Part shown: in pieces, positions 42,715 to 53,828 of the stretch | Layout of the letters: the number at the start of each line of letters is the position of its first letter | How positions within the stretch are numbered: position 1 is the stretch's first letter | Source: Dipteris shenzhenensis | Lineage: Eukaryota > Polypodiophyta > Polypodiopsida > Gleicheniales | Assembly: GCA_047967505.1 (NCBI GenBank) | Contig: CM106540.1 | Length of the DNA: 64,000 nt | Reading direction: 5' to 3' (one strand) | Translations under genes and position numbers: made by a program | The notes under the pieces: generated by a model | The model's database searches: none | Told to the model about the DNA's origin: nothing | The model's input: only the letters and a program-made list of their open reading frames with translations

Positions 42715-43504
42715 TTTAACAACCATTGAGATTGCTTTATTCACTACAAAGACCATTCAAAAGAGTTGGCTAATGAGACCCCCATTGCTGTTCGCTCTAG
42801 GTATCCCAATCCCCCCAATGTTTAGTTCATAGACAAATGGTCCAAGTCAAAGATTGTTAGGATACTTGACAATAGAAGATCTTCGCTTAAGAGGCAGGCA
42901 CTAGCCAAGATTTCCAGGAGAGAGGGAGGTCAACCACCAAGGGGCCACCTCCACACCAATCACAAGCGTGAGTGGAAGAAAGCAATGAAGGCAGTGTAGG
43001 CAGAGACCCCAGTCTATATCATGCGGAGGCATGAAGGATCCAAATGAAGCAACATGAAAACATGCATTTTGGAATAGGGGGTGTTGAATCATGGGAGGCC
43101 CAAGTGAGTATCGACTCAAATTATATTGTCTATGTGGTTTATTAGGAGGTTGTTTCTTTGTACTAACCCCTCCGCAAATTGTGTCATCTTGTTGCTTGAT
43201 ATCATGGGCAAGTACCCTACTCCTATTGAGACAGCCTACCACCGCCACCATCGCAGAGGAGATACATAGAGGCACTTCTATGATGACGGGTTGATTACTG
43301 AGGAGCAGTGTATTCGGGCTACTGGAGCGCCCCCCAGGTATTTAAAAGTAATTAAATAATGTCAATATTATAAATAAATATTTGATTTTTCATACATTGA
43401 TACATGTTGTCCCTTGTTTACAGGGCCCTACGGCTGATCAGGAGGAAGAAGATGAGGAAGAAGGGGGCGAAGAAGAGAGCGAGGACACGAAGAACTTAGA
43501 TTAG
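42715..43504 (+). pseudogene. Transposase_24-type remnant (CACTA-2 copy 3)
   Basis: Readable pieces are RYPNPPN, KSKIVRILDNRRSSLKRQAL and GGQPPRGHLHTNHKREWKKA, then AYHRHHRRG and an acidic terminal exon EEEDEEEGGEEESEDTKNLD (about 43440-43502) in place of the EGS repeats of the other copies. Many stops. It is the most diverged copy of this gene here. Confidence 0.8.
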
Positions 43505-43954
43505 TCGTTGAAGTAGTGCTAGCTACTCTTTTTTGTACTTGAAGCCACTAGCTTGGCTTCCTGCCTCTCTTGTATATACACTCCTCTTTTTTTTTGTACT
43601 TGAGGCCATAGGACGTGGCTTGGCTTCATGCTATATGTACATACAAGCACTTTTGAGCTATTAATTAATATACACTCCTTTTATTTTTTTAGCTTTCAAT
43701 TTCCCTGTGCAACGTTCTATCAATGAATGCCTTGTGAACTAAACATCTTGGAGTTGTAATGTTCTATTCGGAATTGTAATCATCAGCTATAGACGTGCTT
43801 GCAATCATGCTAATTAAAATGTGGTTGGTTGTAAGAATTGAATTGCACACAATGTGGAAACGGGATTCTTGTAACTACATAGCATACACAACATATGCAG
43901 CATTCTGTTCAACTTCACAAAATTCTGGTTTTATTTATTAAAAAAATTTGTAGA

Positions 43955-44110
43955 GCGTCTATAAGCACATCTATGTGCATCTTTCTTTTTTTTTTAAATT
44001 TCCATAGAGCGTCTAAAAGCACGTCTATAGGTGCATCTCTTTGTTATATAGACATGCCTATAGATGCAGATCTATAGACGTGCAAATACACGTGTAAATA
44101 GACGTGCCTG
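43955..44110. repeat. Subterminal motif array of CACTA-2 copy 3
   Basis: Decayed GAGCGTCTATAAGCACATC, GTCTATAGGTGCATC and TCTATAGACGTGC words. Many CG dinucleotides of the motif have become CA or TG, unlike the CG-rich arrays of copies 1 and 4. Confidence 0.7.
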
Positions 44111-44149
44111 TAAGTTTTTTTTAAAGTTAAGGAAATGCGTTTGTGTGCA

Positions 44150-44204
44150 CGTCTGTGGGTGCTTTGTGCTAGTGTGTGTGTATGTCCATTTGTGCATATG
44201 CATG

Positions 44205-44236
<32 letters not shown>

Positions 44237-44365
44237 TGCATGTGGACGTGCACATGTGTGCACATCTGCATATGTGTTTATGTGTGTGCATCTATCTACA
44301 TGTGTGACAATGTGTGTGTTTATTTCCCTTTTGTGCATGCAATTTCATGTGTGTGTATGCTTGGG
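44150..44365. repeat. TG/CA microsatellite
   Basis: GTGTGTGTATGTCC, a (CA)n run at 44212-44235, then TGTGTG-rich sequence. It lies at the CACTA-2 copy 3 end and before Copia-C. Confidence 0.85.
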
Positions 44366-44399
44366 CCAATGTACGTCTAGATAGATCAAAGTCATGAGA

Positions 44400-45376
44400 T
44401 TACATAGAGGAGGTGAATACATGTCTTCAGCATTCATGAACTTTTGTAGAACTCATAACATTCGAAGACAATTCACTTGTGCAGATACTCCTCAATAGAA
44501 TGCAAGAGCTAAAAGGACGAATGGTACTTTAGCAGATAGTGCTAGAGCAATGCATAGTGAGAAGCATCTTCTGAATCACTATTGGGTAGAAGCAATAGCC
44601 ACTGCTGTTATGACTACCATCATGGCTACAGAAAAGCTAGTGTACTTCGAAGATACACTAGACAAAGCTAGAATGGCAAATTGCTATGAATGAAGAACTG
44701 GATGCTTTGTACAAGAATAATACTTGGTAATTATGCGACCTTACACTAGGAAAAAAAGCCATAACAAATAAATGGGTATACAAAGTGAAGTACAATCCAG
44801 ATGGCAGTATTCAAAGATACAAAGCCAAACTAGTTGCAAAAGGATTTGCACAGCAATATATGTACTAGCTCGATGTCAAGAATGCATTTCTAAATGGTTA
44901 TCTAGACGAGGAAGTCTATATGCAACAACCAACAAGTTATGTTGTACCAAGAAAGGAGAATAAGGTTTGTCATCTTAAGAAAAGTCTATACGTCTTAAAG
45001 CAAGCACCTAGAAGTTCGTACAGCAAAATCGATAAATATTTTACTGATCTGGGATACATGAAGTCCAATGTAGATCATACTCTCTACTACAAAGTTCAAG
45101 GGGAAGACCTTACTATTACACGTTTGTACGTAGATGATATGACTGTGTGTTACTTGACTACAGCATTGTGATAGCAAAGATAATGTTGCATACATCTTTA
45201 CCAAACCACTCGGTAAAGAGCTTTTCGACAAACACCGACAAGCACTTGGTTGACGCATAGGAAGGACATTCCCATTTAAGGAGTTTGAAGGAATATAATG
45301 TTCAGTCCTTCTTTGATTCCCCTGAATCATCATCTTGAGGGAAGGCCTACTTCATGATGTTGATCTTGAGGAAAGG
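44400..45376 (+). pseudogene. Copia-C gag-pol remnant
   Basis: A plus-strand Ty1-copia remnant of a third family. An integrase end (RAKRTNGTLADSARAM, HYWVEAIATAVMTT) is followed by the RT start (WQIAMNEELDALYKNNTW, ITNKWVYKVKYNPDGSIQRY), KNAFLNGYLDEEVYMQQPTS and LYVLKQAPRSSY, then TRLYVDDMTVC. It jumps directly to the RNase H tail, DNVAYIFTKPLGKELFDKHR. Large internal deletions and stops. The polypurine tract GAGGAAAGG lies immediately before the LTR at 45377. Confidence 0.85.
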
Positions 45377-46098
45377 TGTTGAGAGATCACGCTCAATATC
45401 ATGTTATCATATGTGCATAGCACTAACCCAATAGAGTGCTATAAAAGAAAGGGTTAGATACCCTAAACCTAACCCCAAGCGAGTTTGTATATATTCTACA
45501 TTTTCAACTCAATCTAGTGTATAGTTAGTCATTTGTGGTGTGCTCTTTAGCTGTGCCCTCCGTCCTCACCTCCACTCTTCTCCTCTCCCCTCTTCATATT
45601 TTTTCAATTCATTCATTCAATTTGGTCTTGTCTTATAAAGAAATTTTTAAGTAAGAATTGCATTTGATTAAAAATTTCATTAATTATATTAAATTAATAA
45701 TAGTTAACTTAATTAATAATAACTATTATGAAATTTTTTGATTTAAAAAATCAACATATAGCAACTTTGGAGTCAACTATGTTAAAGAAGTTGCTTAGAG
45801 CTTTGAAAAGCTAGGACTCATTGTCGTCATCACATGGCAATAATTACATACATGTGGAATGTTTTGTAATGGGAGTACCTATAATATACACATTGAACAT
45901 ATGGCACATCATAAACATGGAAACTAATCACAAAAGATATACAAAAATGAGTAGCAAGAAAAACAAGTTGACATTACCTCATATATTGCACACAAAATCC
46001 ATAAGTCCAATTCAATTATAACTATTCCACAAATCATGAGAAAACATGCAAGTAGCCACTGACATAAAAGAAACAAAACTTGAAAATTTCAAGCAAGC
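45377..46098 (+). repeat. Copia-C 3' LTR and flank, duplicated at 58262
   Basis: Starts TGTTGAGAGATCACGCTCAA after the polypurine tract. From 45384 to about 46090 it matches 58262-58968 with few differences, including ACATTTTCAACTCAATCTAG and a stretch rich in AATTAATAATAA. Where the LTR ends within this block is uncertain. The other copy lacks the first 7 bases and is broken by CACTA-2 copy 4. Confidence 0.75.
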
Positions 46099-47930
46099 TC
46101 CATGAAAATTTCAAGCAAGCTCCATGAAAAGAAAATAGCAAGTTTTTTTCCTTCCAAACCAATTTGGAGAGTTCCAATTTCGTAATATTTTCCCACTTTT
46201 CCTAATACGGTCTTTAATTACATCTTTCCTATGTGGGGGTATGTCATGTACAGAGTAGCTTAGCTATTATGCGTCTATTGTAGTGGCAGTCCTTCATAGA
46301 TGCATGTTTTTGCTCTAAGGATGAGTAGAATGATAGAGGAGTAATCCACATGTGTGGGGTGGGCCTTAAGTGAAGTAATATGTTTTTGCAAAACCATAAA
46401 GAAAAGTGACGTAAAGGATTTTTGCAATGCATGCACTTAGTGTCTTCAAAGAGATTTTTTCTCAAAAGTTAAAAAATGAAGTCATGTCACTATTATCAGT
46501 GGATTTTTACATAATAAATATTTTTACATATTATTTATTGGTGGATTTTTACATAAACTTGTAAGTTTTTTGACAAAATATTAGTGTTCGAAACTCCACT
46601 TTTTTTTGTCATGTACATTTTACAATTCAAGTGACACTAAACTTTGTGAGCATTGTCACTTATTTATCTCGATTGTTTTTCATGTTCCCAGCCATTTCAA
46701 TGGCACTTGGAATTTTGACCTAGGCCAGTGTAAAAGAAAACAACACAACTATACAAAACGGACTACAAACTAGTTGTTTCTTCAAAACTGCATCATTGAA
46801 TCTAAAATCTCATCATTTCCACTGTCTTGCATTGTTCCAAAGGATATCTCACCTCAACATCCATGAAAGCTACTTGGATAGACCCCAAAACTTTACAAGT
46901 TCTTCAAAATCACGCCCCCTTACAGACCAATGTTGATGCTTAAGTTGCTTCTGGCCAAATATGCCCCTTCTTTGTAATCACTTCTTTGTTTGATCTTCTC
47001 TCCTCCTCCAAGAGTGATGCTTCAACTTACATACAAACCTATGAGCACATCTCCAAATAACATCATATCTAAGATATAATACAATATCATTCACACTCTC
47101 ATTTTAAAACCTCACTTTGAATACAAGGAGTGCAAAGTCAGCTTATTGACCACCAATGGTGGATACTGGAGAAAGTGTCCCTCCTACAAGTACATTGTTG
47201 CTTGTTTGTATGAACCCAAAAGATTTCAAGTTATAACATCTTGTGTTTGCATAAGAATCAGTTTGCAAATTGGTTAAACATGGGGTTACCTGCTGTGTGC
47301 AATCGATGAAATTTAAAATCAAGTGAATGTATTACATTAAATTACAGGTAATTAGCATGAATCAAAACTTAAACTTCAAAAGAGGTCTTGTAGTTTGTGT
47401 CATCGTGTTTTGTTCTTTCTGAGTTCCAAGTGGCATTATTTTGGCCGTGCTGTGCCTATCAATCTTGTTGTGCCTAGAGCACAGTGTATGGATATAAAGG
47501 AGCCTAGCACACTCACCTATTTGTCATTGTAAATGTAGATGCAACACTGAATATCCATTATTTTAGAACCTAAGGTCGAATTGCTTTATAAATGTATTTG
47601 AGAATTTTCAACTTAGGAGCACGTGCTCCATAAAATGTGTTGAGTGGTGTTAGCAAGGTAAGCAGCTACTTACTGTCCAGTATACAAAAAGGCGAGGATT
47701 GTTGTCTCCATATAGTCCTGGTAGAACTATAGCATGTAGATGTGCATTACAATGAGCACGATGCACCTGTTGAACTAGTAAGAAAATAGTACAAGCATGA
47801 AATTTGCTACATACTTGCCAGCCTAGCTCCATAATTTTCAATTCACTACCGGAACCTACTATCGCACACCATTGGGATCCCATAAGCTAAAGATTGCGTC
47901 TGTGCCATAATATGCTTGTTCGCCGTAGGC
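46099..47930. other. AT-rich region without recognised genes
   Basis: A small duplication, CAAGCAAGCTCCATGAAAATTT, lies at 46091-46130. Otherwise there are no long frames, no RNA gene and no recognisable transposon coding sequence. Confidence 0.5.
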
Positions 47931-48018
47931 AGCCCTAATAGAATGCTACATACAAGGTAAACCTCCACAAAAACTCAGTATATTCTGAATCGAGGCCCAT
48001 GTTGAATCTCACATGAAT

Positions 48019-48111
48019 GGCGGAATTTGGCTTTTTGAGCTCGTCCAAAAAGTTTCGAGGTAATAGCAGAATTTGGCTTTTTGAGCTCGTCCAAAAAGTT
48101 CGAGGTAATAG
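48019..48111. repeat. 44-45 bp tandem duplication
   Basis: GGAATTTGGCTTTTTGAGCT and CGTCCAAAAAGTTTCGAGGT occur twice in tandem (from about 48022 and 48068, the second with one base missing). Confidence 0.85.
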
Positions 48112-48539
48112 AATCTCTAGCTGTGCAAGTCCGACCATAGATCAAGAATGTTCCCAGTATGAGACTCCGATCGATGCGGGGCAGTGGAAGGGCCTTACGG
48201 CCAAGGAAGCAGCATGTGGGACATCATATAAGCATAACATTTGCGGAACAGATAAGTCCACTGCTGGAAATATGGTGCTAACTTGTGTTTCCTACCTGAA
48301 ACTTGTGGTCTTTTAGTAAAGGATGCAGTTGCCTGGAACACGGTATGCATTCTATTGTATTGCCATCGGAATTTTGCATGGGAGGCCGCTTCTGGTAAGT
48401 ACTACTCGATCATGGGCTACAAGACGACATTCTAACCGTGCATTACGTGCGGTGATTTCAAGTATCCATAATCCATAATTTAGAGTTATATATATACAGC
48501 AAGGGGAGTTGCACCAGATACATCCATAGAAAAGGAATT

Positions 48540-49560
48540 GAAAAAGAAAGTTTGAAAGGTTTCAAGGGAAGCTTCATGAACTGGAGATTGCACCCAAGGA
48601 CCTTGAGCAAATTTGTAATTTTGGTAAGGCTTTACCAAGCTGATTGCATGCCCTTGTACAAGGAATGCATGCACTACATGATGGAGAATGGATGCATAGT
48701 GATTTGCATGCAAGCAACATCATCCTCGACTTCACTTCTAGTGGGGACTCTAGAATAGGCATCATAGACTGGGGAAGGGCACTTGATGTCATAGAGGATA
48801 GAGTGGCATTTGATGTAATGAGAAAGAATGCAAAAGAGAGTGATGAAGCTTTCCAAGCTCGATTTGCAATAGAAGTACAAAGGAGGTGTGGAATGAAGTG
48901 GGTAGCCCCAGAACTACATAATCCATTGAAAAGTGTACGCTATTCTCGAGCGACGGATGTTTATGCATTAGGTGTGAAGAGAGTGGGAGAGAAGGAAGGA
49001 GTCTCACTTGTAGCTTTCTCACATACACAATGGGGGAATACACACAAAGGTGGAGGCTGAAAACAGTTTTCCTCTTCTTAGTTGTGAAAGCCAAAAGAAC
49101 TCTAGTACAAAGGAATAGGTGAACCCTATATATGGGTCTCAAACCAAACTCAGCTAAGTAAGGTGGCATACTAACTGAGACACTAACTAGAGTACATAAA
49201 GATAGTTTTCATCCAGCTATTATTCATGGGCGGTGTACCAACCGTATCTGCAGCTAACAAGTCGTTGACATAAATGCACGATGGTCACCCTAGCATATCA
49301 CGAGTGGAGCTCGATATCTCAACATTAGGTTGGATTTGAAAAGAGATGTGTCTCTTTTATGAGGATTCTAGATATCTTCTTGATAAGGTGTCTAGACTCC
49401 CAAATATCAAATTATAAAGAAGGTCAAAGAATGGATTATAGACAATGTGATGAATGGAGATCCACGTGTTTGTTAGTCTTTAGAACAAGTGGACAACTTC
49501 TTTGCAAGTCTTGGTTTCAAAGGGTTTCTTGCCATGCGTCCTTGACATGAAATGGATCGT
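48540..49560 (+). pseudogene. Protein-kinase domain pseudogene, split by a solo LTR
   Basis: The catalytic half of a protein kinase fold. The upstream stretch, RFQGKLHELEIAPKDLEQ, ends in a stop near 48641. Next come VQGMHALHDGEWMHSDLHAS (catalytic loop H-S-D-L-H-x-x-N), IGIIDWGRA (D-W-G in place of DFG), RCGMKWVAPEL (APE motif) and SRATDVYALG (helix F). Here a Copia-B solo LTR intervenes. After 49325 the sequence continues (VKEWIIDNVMNGDP, FFASLGFKGFLAC) across frame changes. The N-lobe (glycine loop, Lys) was not found. It may be a decayed host gene or a captured fragment. Confidence 0.75.
48973..49324 (-). mobile_element. Copia-B solo LTR
   Basis: 352 bp, a full-length match to the Copia-B LTRs with TG...CA ends, flanked by the 5-bp duplication TTAGG (48968-48972, 49325-49329). 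No internal element sequence, so it arose by LTR-LTR recombination. It interrupts the kinase frame between YALG and its continuation. Confidence 0.95.
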
Positions 49561-49946
49561 GCAATGGTTTTGGGAGCAAATACTTGTAATAACTAAATTA
49601 TTTGGTATCATGAAAAACATTCCTTGAGATGTTATCATATGTAATATTATAGATCTTTGGTATTTTTCCATTTTGGTTGGATTGACATGTTGATTGAGTT
49701 TTTGAAATATTATCTTCTTTATATAAATATTAAAATGATAAGGGAAATAGCATTATGCTTCAATTAGGAAGAATATTTTGGTGACAAAATCTTTCTTATG
49801 TTTCTTAGCATCATTGATTTTCCCTTGTTCATGTATCTATTTCTTGGGCATCCTTAAGATTGTGTATCCATACCTTGAATATCAACAACTACATATGAAT
49901 TGATTATCATGTCAAAAACTTGTTGATTCTTATAGGGCATTAGTCA

Positions 49947-50117
49947 TGGCAAGTTCTTCTAGCCAACTAGGACACAATCATAGAATACACGATGGTACAA
50001 ATGCTCTTCTCCTATTGCGTGCTAAAGTGGAAGCTACTTGCTCTACAACACCTGAAATGGATGTGGAAAGTGTTTTTGCAAGGGAAAGTCCTTTTTCCAT
50101 TTCAAATAGCTAGAAGT
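49947..50117 (+). other. Small open frame of unknown meaning
   Basis: MASSSSQLGHNHRIHDGTNA and ALLLLRAKVEATCSTTPEMD, then VESVFARESPFSISNS and a TAG. The codons after the TAG stay open for some 25 more residues (KLRRLPPRMLSSNFKQ). An acceptor-like TTCTTATAG lies just upstream. It could be an exon of a gene whose next exon is the RING frame at 55970, with CACTA-1 copy 2 in the intron; this is speculative. Confidence 0.3.
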
Positions 50118-50519
50118 TAAGAAGATTGCCCCCAAGGATGTTGTCAAGCAACTTTAAACAAAGGGTTGTGCTGGCCATGCACATTGGGCTATAAAAGACT
50201 GCACCCATGCATTAATATGAAAGCATGCTTTTGAGATTTTTACTTCAGTCCATAAAATCTCAGTCCATGGAAGAGTTGGTCATTTGGTTTTGCATTCCAA
50301 TGTTCTTTGCATAACAATTATATGTAAAGTTTGAGATGGGAAGGGAGGTAGACTTCTTTAGTAGTACTCCTTATAAGAGAAGACGTGTCTTAGAGCCAGC
50401 AACACTACAAGGCATAGGCTCTTTTCTGATAGAAATACCAACCTTTCTTAAACTACAATTTTTTTTGACAAGCGCAAAGGTTGGTATTTACGTCACTATT
50501 AGCGTCAGAAAAGAACAGT

Positions 50520-50635
50520 CACTATATAAGCGTCACTATATAGCGACATTAATCATAAACGTCGCTATATAGTGACACTAGTAAACATCGCTATATAGCG
50601 ACATTGGTAAACATCGCTATATAGCAACGATTAAC
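50520..50635. repeat. Left subterminal array of CACTA-1 copy 2
   Basis: Copies of GTCGCTATATAGCGAC at about 25-26 bp spacing, with several changed (GTCACTATATAGCGAC, ATCGCTATATAGCAAC). It is more decayed than the array at 30-190. Confidence 0.85.
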
Positions 50636-50651
50636 AGAAGCTTTTAAAAAA

Positions 50652-50703
50652 AATAAGTGGGGCTAAACAGGGCAACAACAAGCCCTGTTTTGTCCCACTA
50701 ATG
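50652..50703. other. Conserved hairpin of CACTA-1 copy 2
   Basis: Arms AGTGGGGCTAAACAGGGC and GCCCTGTTTTGTCCCACT pair with a few mismatches around the loop AACAACAA. Position and stem are the same as at 209-263, but the loop is different. Confidence 0.7.
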
Positions 50704-50939
50704 TTTTTTTTTAAGAAATTACAAAAGTATGTTATTTGTTACAAAATTTCCTTTGTGAAAAGGGTGATACAAAATTTCTCAAACGAGCGGAGTGACACAA
50801 GCATATACATGTCGAAGATATACAACATTGTTTGTTACAAAATTACCCTTTCGAAACGGGTGATACAAAATCGCTCAAACAAGCCGACATATAGAAGCAT
50901 ATACATGCAGAAGTTTATACAAACTACTACTAATACTAC

Positions 50940-51335
50940 TATTGCTACTGCTCATCCTTGTCCTCGTCCGAGCATCCTCGTCCTCATCATGGTCACACTG
51001 GCCTCTGTTCCTTGGCCCTCGTGAGCTATGCCTAAGCTGTGTAAGCCAAATCCCTCGTCATCACCGCTCACCTCCGCTGATGGGAAGTTTGAGCTTGTAC
51101 TCTAAGAGTGAAACCATATTAATTGGAAATTAGATTGGAACTTAAAGAATAAAACAATTTAAAAAGTGAGATTACAAGAAGGAGTAGAATTATACCATGC
51201 GAGCAGCCACCTCAGCCCAATCGATCATCCCTCCCATGGCCTCCATCTCAATAAACAGTGGCTTTGTTCCTATGCAGAATGCGTGTCTCACCTCTTTGTC
51301 TATCGGAAGGCGACCCATTGCAGCTAAGTATAAGA
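50940..51335 (-). pseudogene. Transposase_24-type gene end (CACTA-1 copy 2)
   Basis: Only the last two exons remain. 51190-51325 reads AAMGRLPIDKEVRHAFCIGT and EMEAMGGMIDWAEVAARMV, parallel to GRLPTDAETWRAFWIETKPW in copy 1. The acidic terminal exon is near 50940-51095. Everything upstream, including the SHFGAGG core, is replaced by filler from about 51340. Confidence 0.8.
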
Positions 51336-51713
51336 ATAGGCATATGAGCATAAGCATAGGCAAATGGTCCATTGGTGATGGAGGAGCCACCATTGATGCA
51401 ACTGGCAGAGTCCACAAAGGGAGGAGGAGAGGGAGAGTATGGGTTGCAAGGTTGGAGGAGAGAGGAGCTCTTCTCTCCCCTCTTCATATTTTGTCAGAAT
51501 CCACCGAAGTAATGTGTAGCAAGCTAGTATGTATGGCCATTCGAATTTGACTATCTGAAGTCAAAAGATCTTTGTGACCCTTACCAAAATAACTCTTTTG
51601 CCTATGGAATTGCAATGAAGAGGGTCCTTGACACTCATTTGGTACAACTGGTAGCTTCGTATTTCTGCCACTTTGATCCGGAGAATCGAAAGATAAGAGA
51701 AAGAAGAGAACCT
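51335..51713. other. Filler between ORF1 and tnp2 in CACTA-1 copy 2
   Basis: Starts with a short trace of the ATAAGC minisatellite (ATGAGCATAAGCATAGGCA, 51344-51362). A GA-rich piece, CTCTCCCCTCTTCATATTTTG (also found in the Copia-C LTR), and about 215 bp of unique sequence follow. One frame of the latter reads FAYGIAMKRVLDTHLVQLVA and SYFCHFDPENRKI. It replaces about 1.7 kb or more of element sequence. The origin is unknown; it may be captured host DNA. Confidence 0.5.
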
Positions 51714-53040
51714 TTCGGGTTACACTCGACATCTTGGTCGACATGGCCCATAGTCTTAGTGAATGTCTTAGTGAATTACAATATCCCACCATGGCTAACA
51801 ATAAAGAAGGGACACCTCATGCTTGCACTACTTGTGCCAGGGAAGTACAAGGCCAAAAATATGGACGTATACATGGCACCTTTGATAGAGGAGTTACAAA
51901 GCTTATGGAGAGGAGTGCGGGTCTTTGATATTTCCAGAGCTCCTAGACATACCAATGATATTTTGGTCAGGGGTATCTTGATGTGGACCATGCATGACTA
52001 CCAAGGATATGGAGAGTGCGCAGGTACGTGGTTGTCTCTTTACATGTATAATATAGGATTATGCTTTTATGACTCTCTTTTGCATGCATGTCTTATATTG
52101 ACACATGTATTCATGCATGCGTGCAGGACTTGTTACAAGTGGGTACCATGCTTGTCCTGTTTGTGGACCAGGTTTGAAATTGCTTGCACAATACTCCAAA
52201 CATATGAGGAAAAATGTTTATGAAGGTCATGCTCGAAACCTTTTGCTGGACCATCTTGCGCGTGGAGGTCAGCTTGATCCACCACCACCATATTTGAAGG
52301 CAAGTGACTGGCTTGGAGGGCGAATGAAGAGGTACGTGGTTGTGTCTTTACATGTATAATATAGGATTATGCTTTTATGACTCTCTTTTGCATGCATGTC
52401 TTATATTGACACATGTATTCATGCACGCATGTAGGACTTGTTACAAGTGGGTACCATGCTTGTCCTGTTTGTGGACCAGATTTGAAATCGCTTGCACAAT
52501 ACTCCAAACATATGAGGAAAAATGTTTATGAAGGTCATGCTCGAAACCTTTTGCTGGACCATCTTGCGCGTGGAGGTCAGCTTGATCCACCACCACCATA
52601 TTTGAAGGCAAGTGAGTGGCTTGGAGGGCGAATGAAGAGGAACCTCCTTGTGGTATGAAGAGGCTATCCATCTTTCATGAGCTTCCTTATTAGGGTCAGC
52701 TACAAATCAATCATCTCTTGGATCCCATGCATATCTTCAAGAATGTGGGGGCTACTATTTGGGCACACTTGGTTCCAAACACTCGAGAGGAGTGTGAGAA
52801 TCCTTGCATGCTATGAATAGGATGTCTCGTTTATGGCCCCAAGTGCATGCTTCGAGAAAATTTGTCCTCCCGAAAGCAACATGGATCTTCTCCATGAGAG
52901 AGGAGGCAACGGTCACGGTGGACATTGCCTCTTTTCAAACACCCACAAGGTACATGCGTTGCTTGAAAGGAGCATTTTCAAAGGACAATAAGCTTAGTGG
53001 GCTCAAGTCCCATGATTGGCACAAGGTCTTATAGGTATTC
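51714..53040 (+). pseudogene. tnp2 central exons (CACTA-1 copy 2) with tandem exon duplication
   Basis: Resumes tnp2 inside the DG.NPFG region (PFGLHSTSWSTWPIVLVN) and carries IKKGHLMLALLVPGKYKAKN and LMWTMHDYQGYGECAG, then a GTACGT donor. The next intron plus exon (52023-52330; exon GLVTSGYHACPVCGPG) is repeated in tandem at 52331-52638. Exons with LDPMHIFKNVGATIWAHL (about 52715-52765), RKFVLPKATWIF and LSGLKSHDWHKVL follow. Stops and the missing N-terminal half make it dead. Confidence 0.85.
52023..52638 (+). repeat. 308-bp tandem duplication of one intron and exon
   Basis: Two almost identical copies, each starting GGTACGTGGTTGTSTCTTTA. The junction ATGAAGAG|GTACGTGG recreates a splice donor after the first exon copy, so splicing could include the exon twice. 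Few differences (for example GGTTTGAAATTG against GATTTGAAATCG) indicate a recent event. Confidence 0.93.
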
Positions 53041-53519
53041 TAAGCAGTAGGATTAGTCTCTTTTCCTCTCTTTTCTCCTCTCTTTTTCTCTCTTATCTCC
53101 TCTCTTTTTCTCTCTTTTTTCTCCTCTCTTTTCTCCTCTCTTTCCTTCTCTCTTTTTCTCTCTTTTATCCTCACTTTTTTCTCTTTTTTTCTCTCTTTTA
53201 TCCCACTTTCTCTCTTTTAACTTTCTCTCTTTTTCTCTCTTATCTCCTCTCTTTTTCTATCTTTTTTCTCCTCTCTTTTCTCCTTTTTCTCCTTTCTTTT
53301 TCTCGCTTTTTTCTCCTCTCTTTTCCTCTCTTTTCTCGTCTCTTTCCTTCTCTCTTTTTCCTCACATGAAGCTTCAATAACCTACCATTGAGCAAGGAGA
53401 TACAAACTTCTGTCACTCTAATTCAAAGAATGCAGGAGTTTGTAAATGCTTGCTCAATGTCAGGCTATAGGATTCTAAGCTTGCTCAATGTCTTATGGGT
53501 ATTCTAAGCTGTAGGATTA
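53026..53519. repeat. Polypyrimidine insertion bounded by 29-bp direct repeats
   Basis: CTTATAGGTATTCTAAGCAG at 53027 and CTTATGGGTATTCTAAGCTG at 53491 start two 29-bp direct repeats ending GTAGGATTAG. Between them are a CTCTTTTTCTCTC tract (53055-53365) and about 125 bp with GCTTGCTCAATGTC repeated. The empty state is predicted to be one copy of the 29-mer in a tnp2 intron. Confidence 0.85.
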
Positions 53520-53828
53520 GTGTACTGATAACCATGATGTGTTAGTGTAATTATGATTATGTTATATTATTGACATGACTTCTTTGTTGCTTTGATAGTT
53601 CATCCTCCCAATTATCGTAAAAGGGTGCTTACAAGAAGATGTTAGAAATGATATATTCAAGATCAGTGGTATTGTGAGGTATGCTTACTATCAAATCACA
53701 TTGATTGAATTTTCTTCAATTCGAGCTGAATAATCTGTAGTCTGATTTCGAATATATCTTACATGGGCATGTGAAATAGGTGGATATCTCTAAAAGAGAT
53801 CTCCATATCGAGCATCGAGAAGGCTAGG

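Larger units (their letters stand above)
42700..44176 (+). mobile_element. CACTA-2 fragment, copy 3 (inverted end)
   Basis: A plus-strand remnant of the Transposase_24-type gene and the terminus that follows it, that is, the left-end module of CACTA-2 in inverse orientation. The conserved 3' leader (TTTGTACTTGAAGCCAC repeats, 43530-43660), the subterminal motifs (43955-44110) and a decayed terminal repeat, GGGTGCTTTGTGCTAGTGTG (to about 44176), match the reverse complement of 9591-10230. Confidence 0.82.

Noticed and set aside
44044-44384. Cys/His/Val-rich frames
   Set aside because: Translations of a TG/CA microsatellite.
45460-45480. Telomere-like words (ACCCTAAACCTAACCCC)
   Set aside because: A single interrupted occurrence inside the Copia-C LTR, repeated only because the LTR block is duplicated at 58340.
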